Shown piece by piece: positions 1 through 9,700 of a DNA stretch of 64,000 nt (position 1 is its first letter; the number at the start of each line of letters is the position of its first letter). The notes beneath the pieces were generated by a model that did not search any database, was not told where the DNA came from, and worked only from the letters and a program-made list of their open reading frames with translations. A program made the translations under genes and the position numbers. The DNA is from Limosilactobacillus ingluviei DSM 15946 (GTDB taxonomy: Bacteria > Bacillota > Bacilli > Lactobacillales > Lactobacillaceae). The stretch is from contig NZ_AZFK01000076.1 of assembly GCF_001435775.1 (NCBI RefSeq), forward strand, positions 22,166 through 86,165, written 5' to 3'.

Positions 1-324
1 CAACTGCCCCGAGTGACCTTGGCCTACGAACCCAGTTGGGCGATCGGGGCCGGCAAGGCGGCCGCGACCCCGAGCGAAGCGAACGAAGGGTGTTATTTGA
101 TTCGCCAGACCCTGGCCAGGCTGTATGGTGAATCAGCGGCCGCTCGGGTCCGGATCCTCTATGGCGGCAGTGTCAACCAGACCAATCTACCGGCGCTCTT
201 GGCCCAGTCCGATATCGATGGGGTCTTGATTGGCCGGGCCAGCCTGGATCCGGCGGTCTTTTTACAAATGGTGGCGGTGGCCCAGCAAATCACAAATGGA
301 AATGACGAAGGGAGTTCGAAATGA
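1..324 (+). CDS. tpiA: Triosephosphate isomerase, C-terminal part (5' end outside window)
   Basis: Interconverts dihydroxyacetone phosphate and glyceraldehyde 3-phosphate in the cytosol. The open frame runs in from base 1, so the N-terminal half with the catalytic Lys and His is not visible. What is seen is the loop-6 segment YEPSWAIGAGK, which carries the catalytic Glu and the hinge, and the phosphate-binding YGGSV strand. Family consensus around the Glu is YEPxWAIGTGK, so the GAGK here and a variable tail make it a somewhat divergent copy, possibly a paralogue of a TPI in a gap-pgk operon that is not in this window. Its stop overlaps the start of the guanine deaminase gene (ATGA), suggesting one transcript and coupled translation. 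The family call is secure; paralogue status is inference. Confidence 0.9.
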   Translation, partial: QLPRVTLAYEPSWAIGAGKAAATPSEANEGCYLIRQTLARLYGESAAARVRILYGGSVNQTNLPALLAQSDIDGVLIGRASLDPAVFLQMVAVAQQITNGNDEGSSK

Positions 325-1652
325 TTACCCGTGCCTTAGTGGGGGATGCTTACACCCCCGTAAATGCGAATGAAGTTGCCTACTTACCCCAAGCCTTGAT
401 TGAAATTGATTCCAGCGGCCGGATTGACCGGGTGACTCCGGCGGCTGATCCGTCCTATGCGGCCCGGCTGAAAGCAGCGGAGGTCCAGCACTTGGTTGAA
501 CATTTGCCAGCCGACCAAGTGATTTGGCCCGGCTTTGTTGATCTGCACGTCCACGCGCCCCAATGGCCCCAAGCTGGCTTGGCCCTGGACAAACCGTTAG
601 CAGCCTGGCTGAATGATTACACCTTCCCCTTGGAAGCTAAGTATGATGATCTGGCCTTTGCCAAACGGGTTTATCACGAACTGGTCCATGAATTGTTAAG
701 CCAGGGGACGACGACGGTCCTCTTCTTTGGCACGATTCATACCGCCGCCAACCTGGAGCTGGCCCGCCAATGCATGCAGCAAGGCCTGCGGGCGGCGATT
801 GGCCGGGTGGCCATGGACAATCCCGACCAGACGCCGGACTACTACCGCGATGCTTCGGCTGGCGAAGCGGTGGCGGCGACCGAACGCTTTATCCACCAAC
901 TCAAAGAGCTCGGGGCGGAAAATCCCCTGGCCCCGCTGCCGGTGATTACCCCGCGCTTCGTGCCGTCCTGCAGCGATGAAGCCTTGGCCGGCTTAGGCCG
1001 CCTGGCGCACCAGTATGATCTGCCGATCCAAACCCACGTCAGTGAAAGCAACTGGGAGCATCAGTACGCCATCGATCGCTTTGGGATGCACGACGCGGCT
1101 GTCTTGGACCACTTTGGCCTGTTGACGGAAAAGGCGGTCTTAGCCCACGGGACCCAATTGGCCCCAAAAGACCAGGCCTTGCTGCGCGAGCGGGGGAGTG
1201 CCTTGGCCCACTGCCCGATTTCCAACGCCTACTTTGGTAATGGGGTACTGCCGGTGCAGGAATTACTGGCGGCGGGCAATCAAGTGGGACTTGGAACCGA
1301 TATTTCCGGCGGTTATTCCCCGAGTCTGTACGATAATCTGCGCCACGCCGTTGCCCTTTCCCAGGTGCGCAACGACGGGGTGACTACTCAGGATGCCGGG
1401 GCCGTGGGGTCGCGCATCAGTATGACGACGGCCTTTTACTTGGCCACGCTCGGCGGGGCCCGGGCCTTGCACTTGCCAGTCGGGCAGGTGCAAGCGGGGT
1501 GCTTGGCCGATCTGCAGGTGGTCAGCGACAGGTTTACCCGGCCGGCCGAAAGCCCGCAGGACCGGTTTGAACGCTTAATGTATCAGACTACGGCCCGGGA
1601 ATTGCGCCAGGTGATCGTGCATGGTGAAACGGTGATTGACCACGCCGGGTAG
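321..1652 (+). CDS. guaD: Guanine deaminase
   Basis: Hydrolyses guanine to xanthine and ammonia, letting guanine be salvaged through xanthine or used as nitrogen source. The 443-residue amidohydrolase has the metal site laid out as expected: PGFVDLHVHAPQ with H76 and H78, THVSES with H239, the AHG segment with H276, and GLGTDISGGYSPS with D327. The APQ after the HxH and the SGGYSPS stretch are typical of guanine deaminase rather than of adenosine or cytosine deaminases. The start ATG overlaps the upstream isomerase stop by four bases and an AAGGGAG ribosome site lies within the end of that gene. A bidirectional terminator follows. Xanthine formed here could feed the xpt product encoded at about 44.8 kb. 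Confidence 0.88.
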   Translation: MITRALVGDAYTPVNANEVAYLPQALIEIDSSGRIDRVTPAADPSYAARLKAAEVQHLVEHLPADQVIWPGFVDLHVHAPQWPQAGLALDKPLAAWLNDYTFPLEAKYDDLAFAKRVYHELVHELLSQGTTTVLFFGTIHTAANLELARQCMQQGLRAAIGRVAMDNPDQTPDYYRDASAGEAVAATERFIHQLKELGAENPLAPLPVITPRFVPSCSDEALAGLGRLAHQYDLPIQTHVSESNWEHQYAIDRFGMHDAAVLDHFGLLTEKAVLAHGTQLAPKDQALLRERGSALAHCPISNAYFGNGVLPVQELLAAGNQVGLGTDISGGYSPSLYDNLRHAVALSQVRNDGVTTQDAGAVGSRISMTTAFYLATLGGARALHLPVGQVQAGCLADLQVVSDRFTRPAESPQDRFERLMYQTTARELRQVIVHGETVIDHAG

Positions 1653-1654
1653 AA

Positions 1655-1693
1655 AAAAGCGGGACCAGAGCACAGCTGCTTTGGCCCCGCTTT
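1655..1693. terminator. Bidirectional terminator between guaD and the PAS gene
   Basis: Inverted repeat: AAAGCGGG-CCA-AGCA pairs with TGCT-TGG-CCCGCTTT, with A-rich and T-rich flanks, lying between two convergent genes. Confidence 0.75.
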
Positions 1694-1698
1694 AGCGG

Positions 1699-2118
1699 TT
1701 AATGACGAAAAATTTGCTTGAAGTTGCGCCACCAGCGCCCCTTGACTTGGTGGTTGGCGACGGGTTGGGTGACCTCTACGCAGCCCAGGTAGGCGCCTTG
1801 GTCATCGTGCAGGGCGTAAAAGGCGATGTTGACCGGCTGGCCGTGGTGGGTAATCAAGAGCGAAATTGACTGCCGCTCCCCGTGGTGCATCTGGTCCAAG
1901 ACCGCCTGGACCCGGGCCTTAGAATGGCTGGGGTGGACGGCTAAGACGTGCTTGCCCAGGTCGGCTTCGGTCCGGGTAAAGAGGCGGTGGTCGTTCATTG
2001 AGGACCAGCGGATGATGTCGTCTTGGTCAAGCAAGTCAAATTCGACTGGAATGGTTTGAAAAATTGCGCTGAGCTGTGCCAGGGTCAGTTGGCCCCCGGG
2101 CAAGTGAATGGTTTCCAT
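1699..2118 (-). CDS. Stand-alone PAS-domain protein (DUF438 C-terminal type)
   Basis: A single PAS fold of about 139 residues. The stretch from IPVEFDLLDQDD through EADLGKHVLAVHPS to the end GAYLGCVEVTQPV reads like the PAS domain that ends DUF438 proteins (PAS_10), in which this domain is attached to other domains; here it is free. I start it at the ATG giving METIHL because a GAGG ribosome site sits about ten bases upstream; an upstream extension of 19 residues is in frame but unsupported. No kinase, output or membrane part is present, so it probably senses a small ligand or redox cue and acts by binding a partner. It is divergent from the TMEM175-type gene and shares its short regulatory region. 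The ligand is unknown. Confidence 0.7.
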   Translation of the reverse strand: METIHLPGGQLTLAQLSAIFQTIPVEFDLLDQDDIIRWSSMNDHRLFTRTEADLGKHVLAVHPSHSKARVQAVLDQMHHGERQSISLLITHHGQPVNIAFYALHDDQGAYLGCVEVTQPVANHQVKGRWWRNFKQIFRH

Positions 2119-2193
2119 GCAAGTAAGCCTCGTTTCGTTAATGTTAAGATAATAATAACGATGTGCTCCCGGCAATCTTCAAGAAACGTCAAA

Positions 2194-2210
2194 ATTGATG
2201 CTCGATCAAT
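2194..2210. promoter_or_regulatory. Perfect inverted repeat in the PAS/TMEM175 divergent promoter region
   Basis: ATTGAT-GCTCG-ATCAAT, six-base arms with a five-base spacer, lies between two divergent genes just before the right-hand ribosome site. The size fits a dimeric repressor operator. The half-sites look like FNR boxes but the spacer is one base too long for that family. No regulator gene is adjacent. Confidence 0.4.
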
Positions 2211-2244
2211 CGCTTGATAAGATCGAAGGGAAAGAATGTGACAG

Positions 2245-2847
2245 ATGATGCCGAAAAGTCGGATGGAAGTGTTTAGTGATGGGGTGTTGGCGATTGTGAT
2301 CACGATCATGGTCTTGGAGCTGCACGAACCCACCGGGGCTAGCTTTGCGGCCTTAAAGCAGGTCGCGCCGACCTTTGTCGCCTACCTGCTCAGTTACGCT
2401 TACGTCGGAATCTACTGGAATAATCACCACCACCTGGTGGCTGCGCTCAAGCAAGCCTCGGGGGAAATTTTGTGGGCCAACCTCTTTTGGATCTTTTGGA
2501 TGTCCTTGATGCCTTGGGCGACCCAGTGGCTGGGCAGCCATTTATTTGCGACGGCGCCGACCGTGGTTTATGGGGGCGTGCTGTTGATGTGTTCGCTCTC
2601 ATATTACCTTTTGCAGACCGCCGTCTTGCGCCAAGCCGGTCGGGACTCGGCGTTGGTGGCCTTGTTTGGGCGCGATTTAAAGGGCAAGCTCAGCGTGGCC
2701 ACGTACCTCTTGGCCACCTTGAGTGGCTTTGGCTGGCCGGCCGTTAGCTACTTGCTGTTGACCATCATGGCGGTGGTTTGGTTGATCCCCGATACCCGGA
2801 TTGAACGTTTTTACCAACAACGGGCCACGCAAGGATCTGTGAAGTAA
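2245..2847 (+). CDS. TMEM175-family (DUF1211) ion channel protein
   Basis: Integral membrane protein of 200 residues. The first helix carries the family signature RMEVFSDGVLAIVITIMVLEL (R6, F10, S11, D12), which in bacterial TMEM175 proteins lines a potassium-permeable pore made by four subunits. About six hydrophobic segments follow, as expected for the single-repeat bacterial form. Two adjacent ATGs (2245, 2248) are possible starts with a weak GAAGGGAAAG ribosome site upstream. It is divergent from the PAS gene and separated from eno by a promoter, so it is probably monocistronic. Potassium conductance is family knowledge and is not visible in the sequence. Confidence 0.8.
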   Translation: MMPKSRMEVFSDGVLAIVITIMVLELHEPTGASFAALKQVAPTFVAYLLSYAYVGIYWNNHHHLVAALKQASGEILWANLFWIFWMSLMPWATQWLGSHLFATAPTVVYGGVLLMCSLSYYLLQTAVLRQAGRDSALVALFGRDLKGKLSVATYLLATLSGFGWPAVSYLLLTIMAVVWLIPDTRIERFYQQRATQGSVK

Positions 2848-2929
2848 GCGCCGTAAAAAAAGTTGCGAAAATTGCGGCGATCAGATCAACGATGGTAGCG
2901 GTTCCGCCAAAACGGGTGGGCAATCCTAC

Positions 2930-2958
2930 TTGTTTTAAGCTGAACAAAATAATACAAT
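2930..2958 (+). promoter_or_regulatory. Promoter of eno
   Basis: TTGTTT, 17-base spacer, TACAAT, about 50 bases upstream of the enolase start, followed by an untranslated leader and a GAGGAG ribosome site. Confidence 0.6.
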
Positions 2959-2973
2959 GGACAATGTAAGTAA

Positions 2974-4332
<1,359 letters not shown>

Positions 4333-4354
4333 TCAACAGTTAACGATCCAAATT

Positions 4355-4402
4355 AAAAGTGCCGTGGGGCTTTCATTATTGAAAGCTCACCGGCGCTTTT
4401 TA
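4355..4402 (+). terminator. Terminator of eno
   Basis: About 20-base stem beginning AAAAGTGCCG and ending CGGCGCTTTT with an ATTATT loop, then TTTAGTTT. Confidence 0.85.
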
Positions 4403-4433
4403 GTTTAATTAAGAATCGATGAGAAGCCGTTGA

Positions 4434-4462
4434 TTGAACTTTTAGATGGCTTCCCCTATAAT
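4434..4462 (+). promoter_or_regulatory. Promoter of the amino acid permease gene
   Basis: TTGAAC, 17-base spacer, perfect TATAAT, about 70 bases before the permease start. Confidence 0.7.
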
Positions 4463-4531
4463 TTTAAGCAGTGCTGATTGACGGGGATCTGCGCCAAGAT
4501 CAAGGGTCAACAGCGAATAGGAGGAAAGAAA

Positions 4532-5926
4532 ATGGCAAAGAATAAAATCGGGGCCCCAGCCCTTAGCCGGACGATGACGGCGGGTCAGATGGAAATGATT
4601 TCCCTCGGGGGCGCGATTGGGGTCGGCCTCTTTATGGGCTCGACGGCGTCCATTAAGTGGACTGGGCCGTCCGTCTTGCTAGCTTACGCTTTTGTGGGGC
4701 TGTTGCTGTATATCGTGATGCGGTCCTTGGGGGAAATGATCTACTTAAATCCGGGAACCGGGTCCTTTGCGGATTACGCGACGGAATACGTGCACCCCTT
4801 GGCGGGTTACCTCGCGAAGTGGGCCAACGTCTTTGAATACATTGTCGTCGGCATGTCCGAAGTGGTGGCGGCGACCGAATACTTGAAGTATTGGTGGCCG
4901 CAGATCTCGCCCCTCTGGTCGGGGTTGATTATCATTGCCTTTTTGGTATTAGCCAACCTGGCCAGTGCCAAATCATATGGTTCCTTGGAATTTTGGTTTG
5001 CGATGATTAAGGTTGTCACGATCATCTTTATGATCATCCTGGGCCTCTTGGTAATCTTCTTTGGCTTTGGTAACGGCGGCCATCCGACCGGGTTTTCCAA
5101 CCTATGGTCCCACGGTGGTTTCTTCACCGGTGGGGTGAGCGGCTTCTTCTTCTCGATGTCGATTATTGTCGGTTCCTACCAGGGGATTGAATTACTGGGG
5201 ATTTCGGCCGGGGAAGTGGCTAATCCGCAAAAAGCGGTCGTTAAATCCGTCAAGTCCGTCCTTTTGCGGATCTTGATCTTCTACATCGGGGCGATCTTTG
5301 TGATTGTTACGATCTACCCGTGGAACCAACTCAGTTCCCTTGGCTCGCCATTTGTGTCCACCTTTGCTAAGGTTGGGATCACGGCCGCGGCGTCGATCAT
5401 TAACTTCGTGGTTTTAACGGCGGCCTTGTCCGGGGCGAACTCGGGGATTTACTCGTCCAGTCGGATGCTCTTTAAATTGGCCCACGAAGGCGATGCGCCC
5501 AAACTCTTTGGTCGCCTGTCCAAGCGGATTGTCCCAGACGCGGCGATCTTAGGAATCTCTGGGGGGATTTTGCTTGGCTTTATCATTGACTTGATTGCCG
5601 CTTCGCAAAACAAGTCGATGTCAGATCTGTTCGTGATCGTCTTTTCTTCGTCGGTCTTGCCAGGGATGATTCCGTGGTTTGTGATTCTGTTGGCGGAATT
5701 GAAGTTCCGCAAGCACAATCCGAACCTGATGGTTGACCACCCCTTTAAATTACCGCTGTACCCGTTCTCAAATTACTTTGCGATCGTGGCCCTGTTGGTA
5801 ATTGTGGCCTTCATGTTTGTGAATCCGGATACCCGGGTCTCGGTGATTGCCGGGTTGGCCGTCTTGGTGGTGGCCACGGCGGTTTACTTGATTCGTTACC
5901 GGGGCAACTTGCGCAAGGAAAATTAA
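4532..5926 (+). CDS. APC-superfamily amino acid permease (AAT family)
   Basis: Cytoplasmic-membrane amino acid:proton symporter of 464 residues with about twelve helices. Helix 1 carries the substrate-binding GGAIGVGLFMGS break typical of the AAT family, and GEMIYLNPGTGSFADYA follows in helix 2/3 as in proline, GABA and D-alanine/D-serine permeases. The start is the ATG at 4532 because AGGAGGAAAG lies nine bases before it; the frame is open 54 bases further upstream without a ribosome site. Flanked by its own promoter and terminator. Substrate cannot be read from sequence; no biosynthetic or catabolic neighbour narrows it. Confidence 0.85.
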   Translation: MAKNKIGAPALSRTMTAGQMEMISLGGAIGVGLFMGSTASIKWTGPSVLLAYAFVGLLLYIVMRSLGEMIYLNPGTGSFADYATEYVHPLAGYLAKWANVFEYIVVGMSEVVAATEYLKYWWPQISPLWSGLIIIAFLVLANLASAKSYGSLEFWFAMIKVVTIIFMIILGLLVIFFGFGNGGHPTGFSNLWSHGGFFTGGVSGFFFSMSIIVGSYQGIELLGISAGEVANPQKAVVKSVKSVLLRILIFYIGAIFVIVTIYPWNQLSSLGSPFVSTFAKVGITAAASIINFVVLTAALSGANSGIYSSSRMLFKLAHEGDAPKLFGRLSKRIVPDAAILGISGGILLGFIIDLIAASQNKSMSDLFVIVFSSSVLPGMIPWFVILLAELKFRKHNPNLMVDHPFKLPLYPFSNYFAIVALLVIVAFMFVNPDTRVSVIAGLAVLVVATAVYLIRYRGNLRKEN

Positions 5927-5933
5927 TGATGAT

Positions 5934-5971
5934 CAGCAGTCGGCCTTCGTTTTTGGGCGGGCTGCTTTTTT
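5934..5971 (+). terminator. Terminator after the permease gene
   Basis: CAGCAGTCGGCC pairs with GGCGGGCTGCT, followed by six T, ending just before the next gene's ribosome site. Confidence 0.75.
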
Positions 5972-5983
5972 GGAGGAAAAAAG

Positions 5984-6361
5984 ATGTTTAATGAAATTCA
6001 TCACCTGGCCATCATTGGCAGCGATTATGCGAAAAGCAAGCATTTTTACGTTGATTTACTAGGGTTTACTCTCATCCGGGAAAATTACCGGCCCGATCGG
6101 GGTGATTACAAGCTGGACCTGGCCTGCGGCGACCAAGAAATCGAACTCTTTATTCGCCCCGAGGCACCCCAGCGGCCCTCGTATCCCGAAGCCTTGGGCC
6201 TGCGTCACCTGGCCTTTCGCGTGGCGGATGTCGCGGCGACCGTGCAAGCCTTGACGGCGAAGGGGATTGAAACGGAACCGATCCGGGTCGATCCCTTTAC
6301 CCACGGCAAAATGACCTTTTTCTTTGATCCGGATGGCTTGCCGCTGGAAATTCACGAATAA
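5984..6361 (+). CDS. VOC-superfamily (glyoxalase-fold) protein, YaeR/GloA2-like
   Basis: Small protein of 125 residues with two beta-alpha-beta-beta-beta modules of the vicinal-oxygen-chelate fold. Visible landmarks are HHLAIIGSDYAKSKHFYVDLLGF at the start, GLRHLAFRV opening the second module, and the closing FFFDPDGLPLEIHE whose final Glu is a usual metal ligand together with the early His. This pattern matches the YaeR/GloA2 branch, whose substrate is not established, rather than classical glyoxalase I. A GGAGG ribosome site overlaps the tail of the preceding terminator. It may be a metal-dependent lyase or isomerase for a small dicarbonyl or thiol adduct. Confidence 0.75.
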   Translation: MFNEIHHLAIIGSDYAKSKHFYVDLLGFTLIRENYRPDRGDYKLDLACGDQEIELFIRPEAPQRPSYPEALGLRHLAFRVADVAATVQALTAKGIETEPIRVDPFTHGKMTFFFDPDGLPLEIHE

Positions 6362-6439
6362 CGGGGATTTGCAACCGTTCTCACCGTCCGCAGCACCGCA
6401 AAGCGTGGTAAACTCGGTAGGGAAATTAATTTTGAGGTG

Positions 6440-7996
6440 ATGCAATTGGAGCGCCGGCGCTTTTACAGTCCTAATTACGGTAACAGCCGCCAGATCGGGC
6501 GGGCAATTATGATTGGCCTAGTCACAGGGCTAGTGGTGAGTTTCTTTCGTTTGAGTATTCAATGGGGGTTGACGGGGGTTCAGACCGCCTTTGGTTACTT
6601 TCACCATCACCCGTGGGGCTTGCTGCCCTGGACGGTGGGCTCAATCATTTTAGCCTTGCTGCTGGGCTATCTGACCCAACACTATCCGAACATCAAGGGT
6701 TCCGGGATTCCTCAGGTCGAAGGTCAATTAATGGGGCAGTTTGAAGAAGCCTGGTGGCCAGTGCTATGGCGGAAATTCTTTGGCGGGATCTTGAGTATTG
6801 GTTCTGGTCTGTTCTTGGGCCGGGAAGGGCCTTCGATCCAGCTGGGGGCGACCGTTGGCCAGGGGATTGCTGAACATGGGCAGGTCACGCCGGTTGAGCG
6901 CCGGGTCGGGATTGCCAGCGGGGCGGCCGCGGGTCTGTCGGCTGCCTTTAATGCCCCGATTGCATCATCAATGTTTATCCTCGAAGAGGTTTACCATAAT
7001 TTTTCGCCCTTGGTTTGGCTGTCGGTCTTCATCAGTGCCCTGTGTGCCAACCTAGTTTCGATGCAATTCTTTGGCTTAAAACCGGATTTAAACGTTCCGC
7101 ACGAAAGCGTCTTTCCGCTGGCTCAGTACTGGCAATTAGTGGTCTTGGGCTTGTTGTTGGGGCTTTTGGGCCGCTTGTACCAGCTGGTGATCTTAAACTT
7201 GGGGGCCTGGACGCGGCGGCTGAAGTGGCTCAAGCCGGCTTGGTACCCGGTGATTCCCTTTGTCCTGGTAATTCCGATTGCCTGGCTCTGGCCGCAAACC
7301 CTGGGTGGGGGGAACGAATTGATTGTGGGGCTCTCCCAAATGCAGCCCGGCTTGCTGTGGTTGGTGTGGTTGTTTGTCCTGCGGTTCGTCTTTTCTATGC
7401 TTTCATACGCCTCGGAGCTGCCCGGGGGGATCTTTTTGCCGATCCTGACCTTGGGGGCAGTTTTTGGGGCGGTGTACAGCGCGGGGATGGCGCAGCTGGG
7501 GCTGCTCCCGCTGCACTACCTGCCTAATTACGTGATCTACGCGATGGCGGGCTACTTTGCCTGCATTTCTAAGGCGCCCTTTACGGCGATCCTGTTGATT
7601 ACCGAAATGGTCGGGACGATGGCGCACTTGATGCCGTTAGCGGTGGTCGCAATTATCGCCTACTTGGTCGATGACCTTTTGGGGGGGCGGCCGGTTTACT
7701 ACGCGATGTTTGAAAACTTCATCCACCAGCGGCCCCACGCCAAATTGCGTGGCTTGACCCAAATGACGACGACCATCTTTGCCGGGGCGCAGCTCGACGG
7801 GATGGCGATCAAGGACTTTGCCTGGCCGGTGGGAAGTTTGGTTCTGGCGGTGTACCGGGGAGAAGATCAACTGGTCCCGCGGGGGGATACCAAGCTGCAA
7901 GTTGGTGACACCCTGGTGATTCAATTAACCGGGGCCCAGCACTTGCAAGAACAAGCGCAAATTAACGCCGCGGCCCACCAGAGTGCCCGCAAATAA
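6440..7996 (+). CDS. ClC-family chloride/proton antiporter with C-terminal TrkA-C domain
   Basis: Membrane exchanger of about 518 residues. The three ion-pathway motifs of ClC proteins are present in order: GSGIPQVEG, GREGPSIQLGA with the gating Glu, and the PGGIFLP segment. The gating Glu marks an exchanger, used for acid stress in bacteria. After the membrane part a TrkA-C-like regulatory domain follows (DGMAIKDFAWPVGSLVLAV through GDTLVIQLTG). The start is uncertain: ATG at 6440 follows GAGG by only two bases, while a TTG at 6446 has a better eight-base spacing. It ends in a terminator shared with the convergent MFS gene. Confidence 0.88.
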   Translation: MQLERRRFYSPNYGNSRQIGRAIMIGLVTGLVVSFFRLSIQWGLTGVQTAFGYFHHHPWGLLPWTVGSIILALLLGYLTQHYPNIKGSGIPQVEGQLMGQFEEAWWPVLWRKFFGGILSIGSGLFLGREGPSIQLGATVGQGIAEHGQVTPVERRVGIASGAAAGLSAAFNAPIASSMFILEEVYHNFSPLVWLSVFISALCANLVSMQFFGLKPDLNVPHESVFPLAQYWQLVVLGLLLGLLGRLYQLVILNLGAWTRRLKWLKPAWYPVIPFVLVIPIAWLWPQTLGGGNELIVGLSQMQPGLLWLVWLFVLRFVFSMLSYASELPGGIFLPILTLGAVFGAVYSAGMAQLGLLPLHYLPNYVIYAMAGYFACISKAPFTAILLITEMVGTMAHLMPLAVVAIIAYLVDDLLGGRPVYYAMFENFIHQRPHAKLRGLTQMTTTIFAGAQLDGMAIKDFAWPVGSLVLAVYRGEDQLVPRGDTKLQVGDTLVIQLTGAQHLQEQAQINAAAHQSARK

Positions 7997-7997
7997 A

Positions 7998-8036
7998 CAA
8001 CTGCCCCCGTCGGAACAACTCCGGCGGGGGCAGTTG
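7998..8036. terminator. Bidirectional terminator between the ClC and MFS genes
   Basis: CAACTGCCCCCG-TCGG pairs with CCGG-CGGGGGCAGTTG across a short loop, between convergent genes. Confidence 0.85.
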
Positions 8037-8040
8037 GGCT

Positions 8041-9228
8041 TTATGCTGCGGTGTGTTTCAATTGGCGCACCAGTAACAGTAAGCAGCCGGTGGCCAAGAG
8101 ACAGTAAAATTCGGCGTTCCAACCGAGCGCGGGCAGACCAAAGTGTTCTAAAGTCTGGGCCGCGCTCAATGAGGCAATCGCAATGCCAACGTTATAGAAA
8201 ATCGCGTTTAATGAGGAGGCTAAGGTGACCGCCGCCGGGTGGGCCTGGTTGGCCCGGTTCAAAAAGAGGACCTGGGCCGGGGCACTAAAGAGGGGGATCA
8301 AAAAGCCCATCAGCAAGAGCACCGTTAGCCCTCCGAGCTGACTACGCATCAACGGCGCGAAGAGGGCCAGACAGCTGATTTGCAGGAGGTAGACGGGGAT
8401 CAGCCGCCTCATACCGTTTTTGGCCGCTAGCCGGCCCGACAAAATACTGCTGAGCACGTCTAAGATTCCCAGCACGGCTAAAATGATGGTCAAAGCAGTG
8501 ACGCTAAAGCCCAGCGTGTCCTGGAGCAAGGGCCGAATGTAAGTGTAGTAACCGTACAAGGTGGCCGCCCCAAAGGTCACGAACCCAATTCCCAGCCAAA
8601 TTTGCCGGTCGCCAAACAGTTTTAATTGGGCCTTGATGCTGCCGGGGGTCCCGGGCAGGTGGTGGGGGACCAAGAAGACGGTTGCCACAGCCACAACGGC
8701 GGTGACGGCGGTCACCAGGTAGAACGCCGCTTGCCAGTGCCAATGGGCGGCAATAAAGGTCCCAAGCGGCACCCCGGCGACACTGGCAATCCCAAAGCCG
8801 GTGTAAATCCACGCCACAATCTGGGAACCACTGGCTTGGTTCGGCGCCAGATCATAAGCAATGACCAGCAGCAAGGATTCCAGTAAGCCGGCGACCGAGG
8901 CGGTTAAGATCCGGGCCAACAAGAGCCAGTTAAAGCTCGGCGCCCAGCAACTGATTACGGTCCCAACCAAAAAGACGCCCAGTAAGGTCAGCAACAATTT
9001 GAAGCGATCAAAGCGGGCGGTGGCCATCGTGATGAGCGGGGTCAGCAGTGCATAGGTCCAGGCAAAGGCTGACACCAGCCAGGCGATCTGGGCCAAGGAT
9101 TCGTGAAAGGAATTGGCGATCAAGGATAAATTCCCGACAATCATAAATTCATTACAACCGAGCATAAAAGAAATTAAGACAAAATCGGCCGTCAATAAGC
9201 GCAGACGGCCGGTTGAAATGGTCGTCAA
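8041..9228 (-). CDS. MFS transporter (DHA1-type drug or sugar efflux)
   Basis: Twelve-helix major facilitator of 395 residues, closest in feel to the AraJ/YdhP-type DHA1 proteins: the first helix region reads FMLGCNEFMIVG, helix 4 begins LLLARILTA, and the amphipathic motif GVPLGTFIAAHWHWQAAFYLV in helix 5 is the antiporter motif C region. I place the start at a TTG at 9228 because a perfect GGAGG lies eight bases before it; an ATG 36 bases upstream is in frame but lacks a ribosome site. Exported substrate unknown. It is convergent with the ClC gene and divergent from secG. Confidence 0.82.
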   Translation of the reverse strand: MTTISTGRLRLLTADFVLISFMLGCNEFMIVGNLSLIANSFHESLAQIAWLVSAFAWTYALLTPLITMATARFDRFKLLLTLLGVFLVGTVISCWAPSFNWLLLARILTASVAGLLESLLLVIAYDLAPNQASGSQIVAWIYTGFGIASVAGVPLGTFIAAHWHWQAAFYLVTAVTAVVAVATVFLVPHHLPGTPGSIKAQLKLFGDRQIWLGIGFVTFGAATLYGYYTYIRPLLQDTLGFSVTALTIILAVLGILDVLSSILSGRLAAKNGMRRLIPVYLLQISCLALFAPLMRSQLGGLTVLLLMGFLIPLFSAPAQVLFLNRANQAHPAAVTLASSLNAIFYNVGIAIASLSAAQTLEHFGLPALGWNAEFYCLLATGCLLLLVRQLKHTAA

Positions 9229-9307
9229 AATAAAGCCTCCAATCTTTTTTCTAACTATCTTCATTGTACGGGATTTTCGTGGGCGGTGCCAATTTTGGCA
9301 GTTAAAT

Positions 9308-9336
9308 TAGGCAAACGTCCAGAAATATGGTATGAT
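9308..9336 (+). promoter_or_regulatory. Promoter of secG-rnr-smpB
   Basis: TAGGCA, 17-base spacer, extended -10 TGGTATGAT ending at 9336; 42 bases before the secG start. Confidence 0.5.
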
Positions 9337-9377
9337 CATTAGGATATGTTGTGGTTGAAATTAGGAGGAAATATTCA

Positions 9378-9608
9378 ATGTTAATGACCCTCTTCTTGAT
9401 CGACTGCGTGGTCCTAATTGCTTGCGTAATGATGCAGCCAGCAAAGACTGATAATGATGCGATGTCCGCTTTGACCGGTGGGTCCGGGGATTTATTCTCC
9501 CGGCGGAAAGCGCGGGGCTTTGAAGCCGTAATGCAGATTGTCACCACCATCGTGGGGGCGCTCTTCTTTATCTTGGCGCTGGCGATCATCTACACGTCAT
9601 CACATTAG
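9378..9608 (+). CDS. secG: Preprotein translocase subunit SecG
   Basis: Accessory membrane subunit of the SecYEG channel that helps SecA-driven export. The 76-residue protein has two hydrophobic segments separated by a loop. The end of the first helix reads CVMMQPAK and the loop SALTGGSGDLFSRRKARGFE, matching the family's MQPSK...SALTGGS signature. The ATG at 9378 follows AGGAGGAAAT at ideal distance; an upstream in-frame GTG is ignored. It leads the secG-rnr-smpB order that is conserved in Gram-positive bacteria. Confidence 0.93.
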   Translation: MLMTLFLIDCVVLIACVMMQPAKTDNDAMSALTGGSGDLFSRRKARGFEAVMQIVTTIVGALFFILALAIIYTSSH

Positions 9609-9642
9609 CCGTCGCGTCGAACATAAGAAATATTGCACGAAG

Positions 9643-9670
9643 AGGCTGTGGCAGTTGTCACGGCCTTTTA
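9643..9670 (+). terminator. Weak hairpin between secG and rnr
   Basis: AGGCTGTG pairs (with one G-U) with CACGGCCT, followed by TTTTAT. Probably a partial terminator that lowers rnr expression relative to secG rather than a full stop. Confidence 0.4.
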
Positions 9671-9700
9671 TGATGAATGAACAACCGAGAGGAATCTTTA

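Noticed and set aside
2194..2210. Second FNR/FLP box between the PAS and TMEM175 genes
   Set aside because: The half-sites match but the spacer is five, not four, bases, which breaks the dimer geometry.
4403..4531. T-box leader before the amino acid permease
   Set aside because: No T-box sequence, and the terminator in this gap belongs to eno upstream of the permease promoter.
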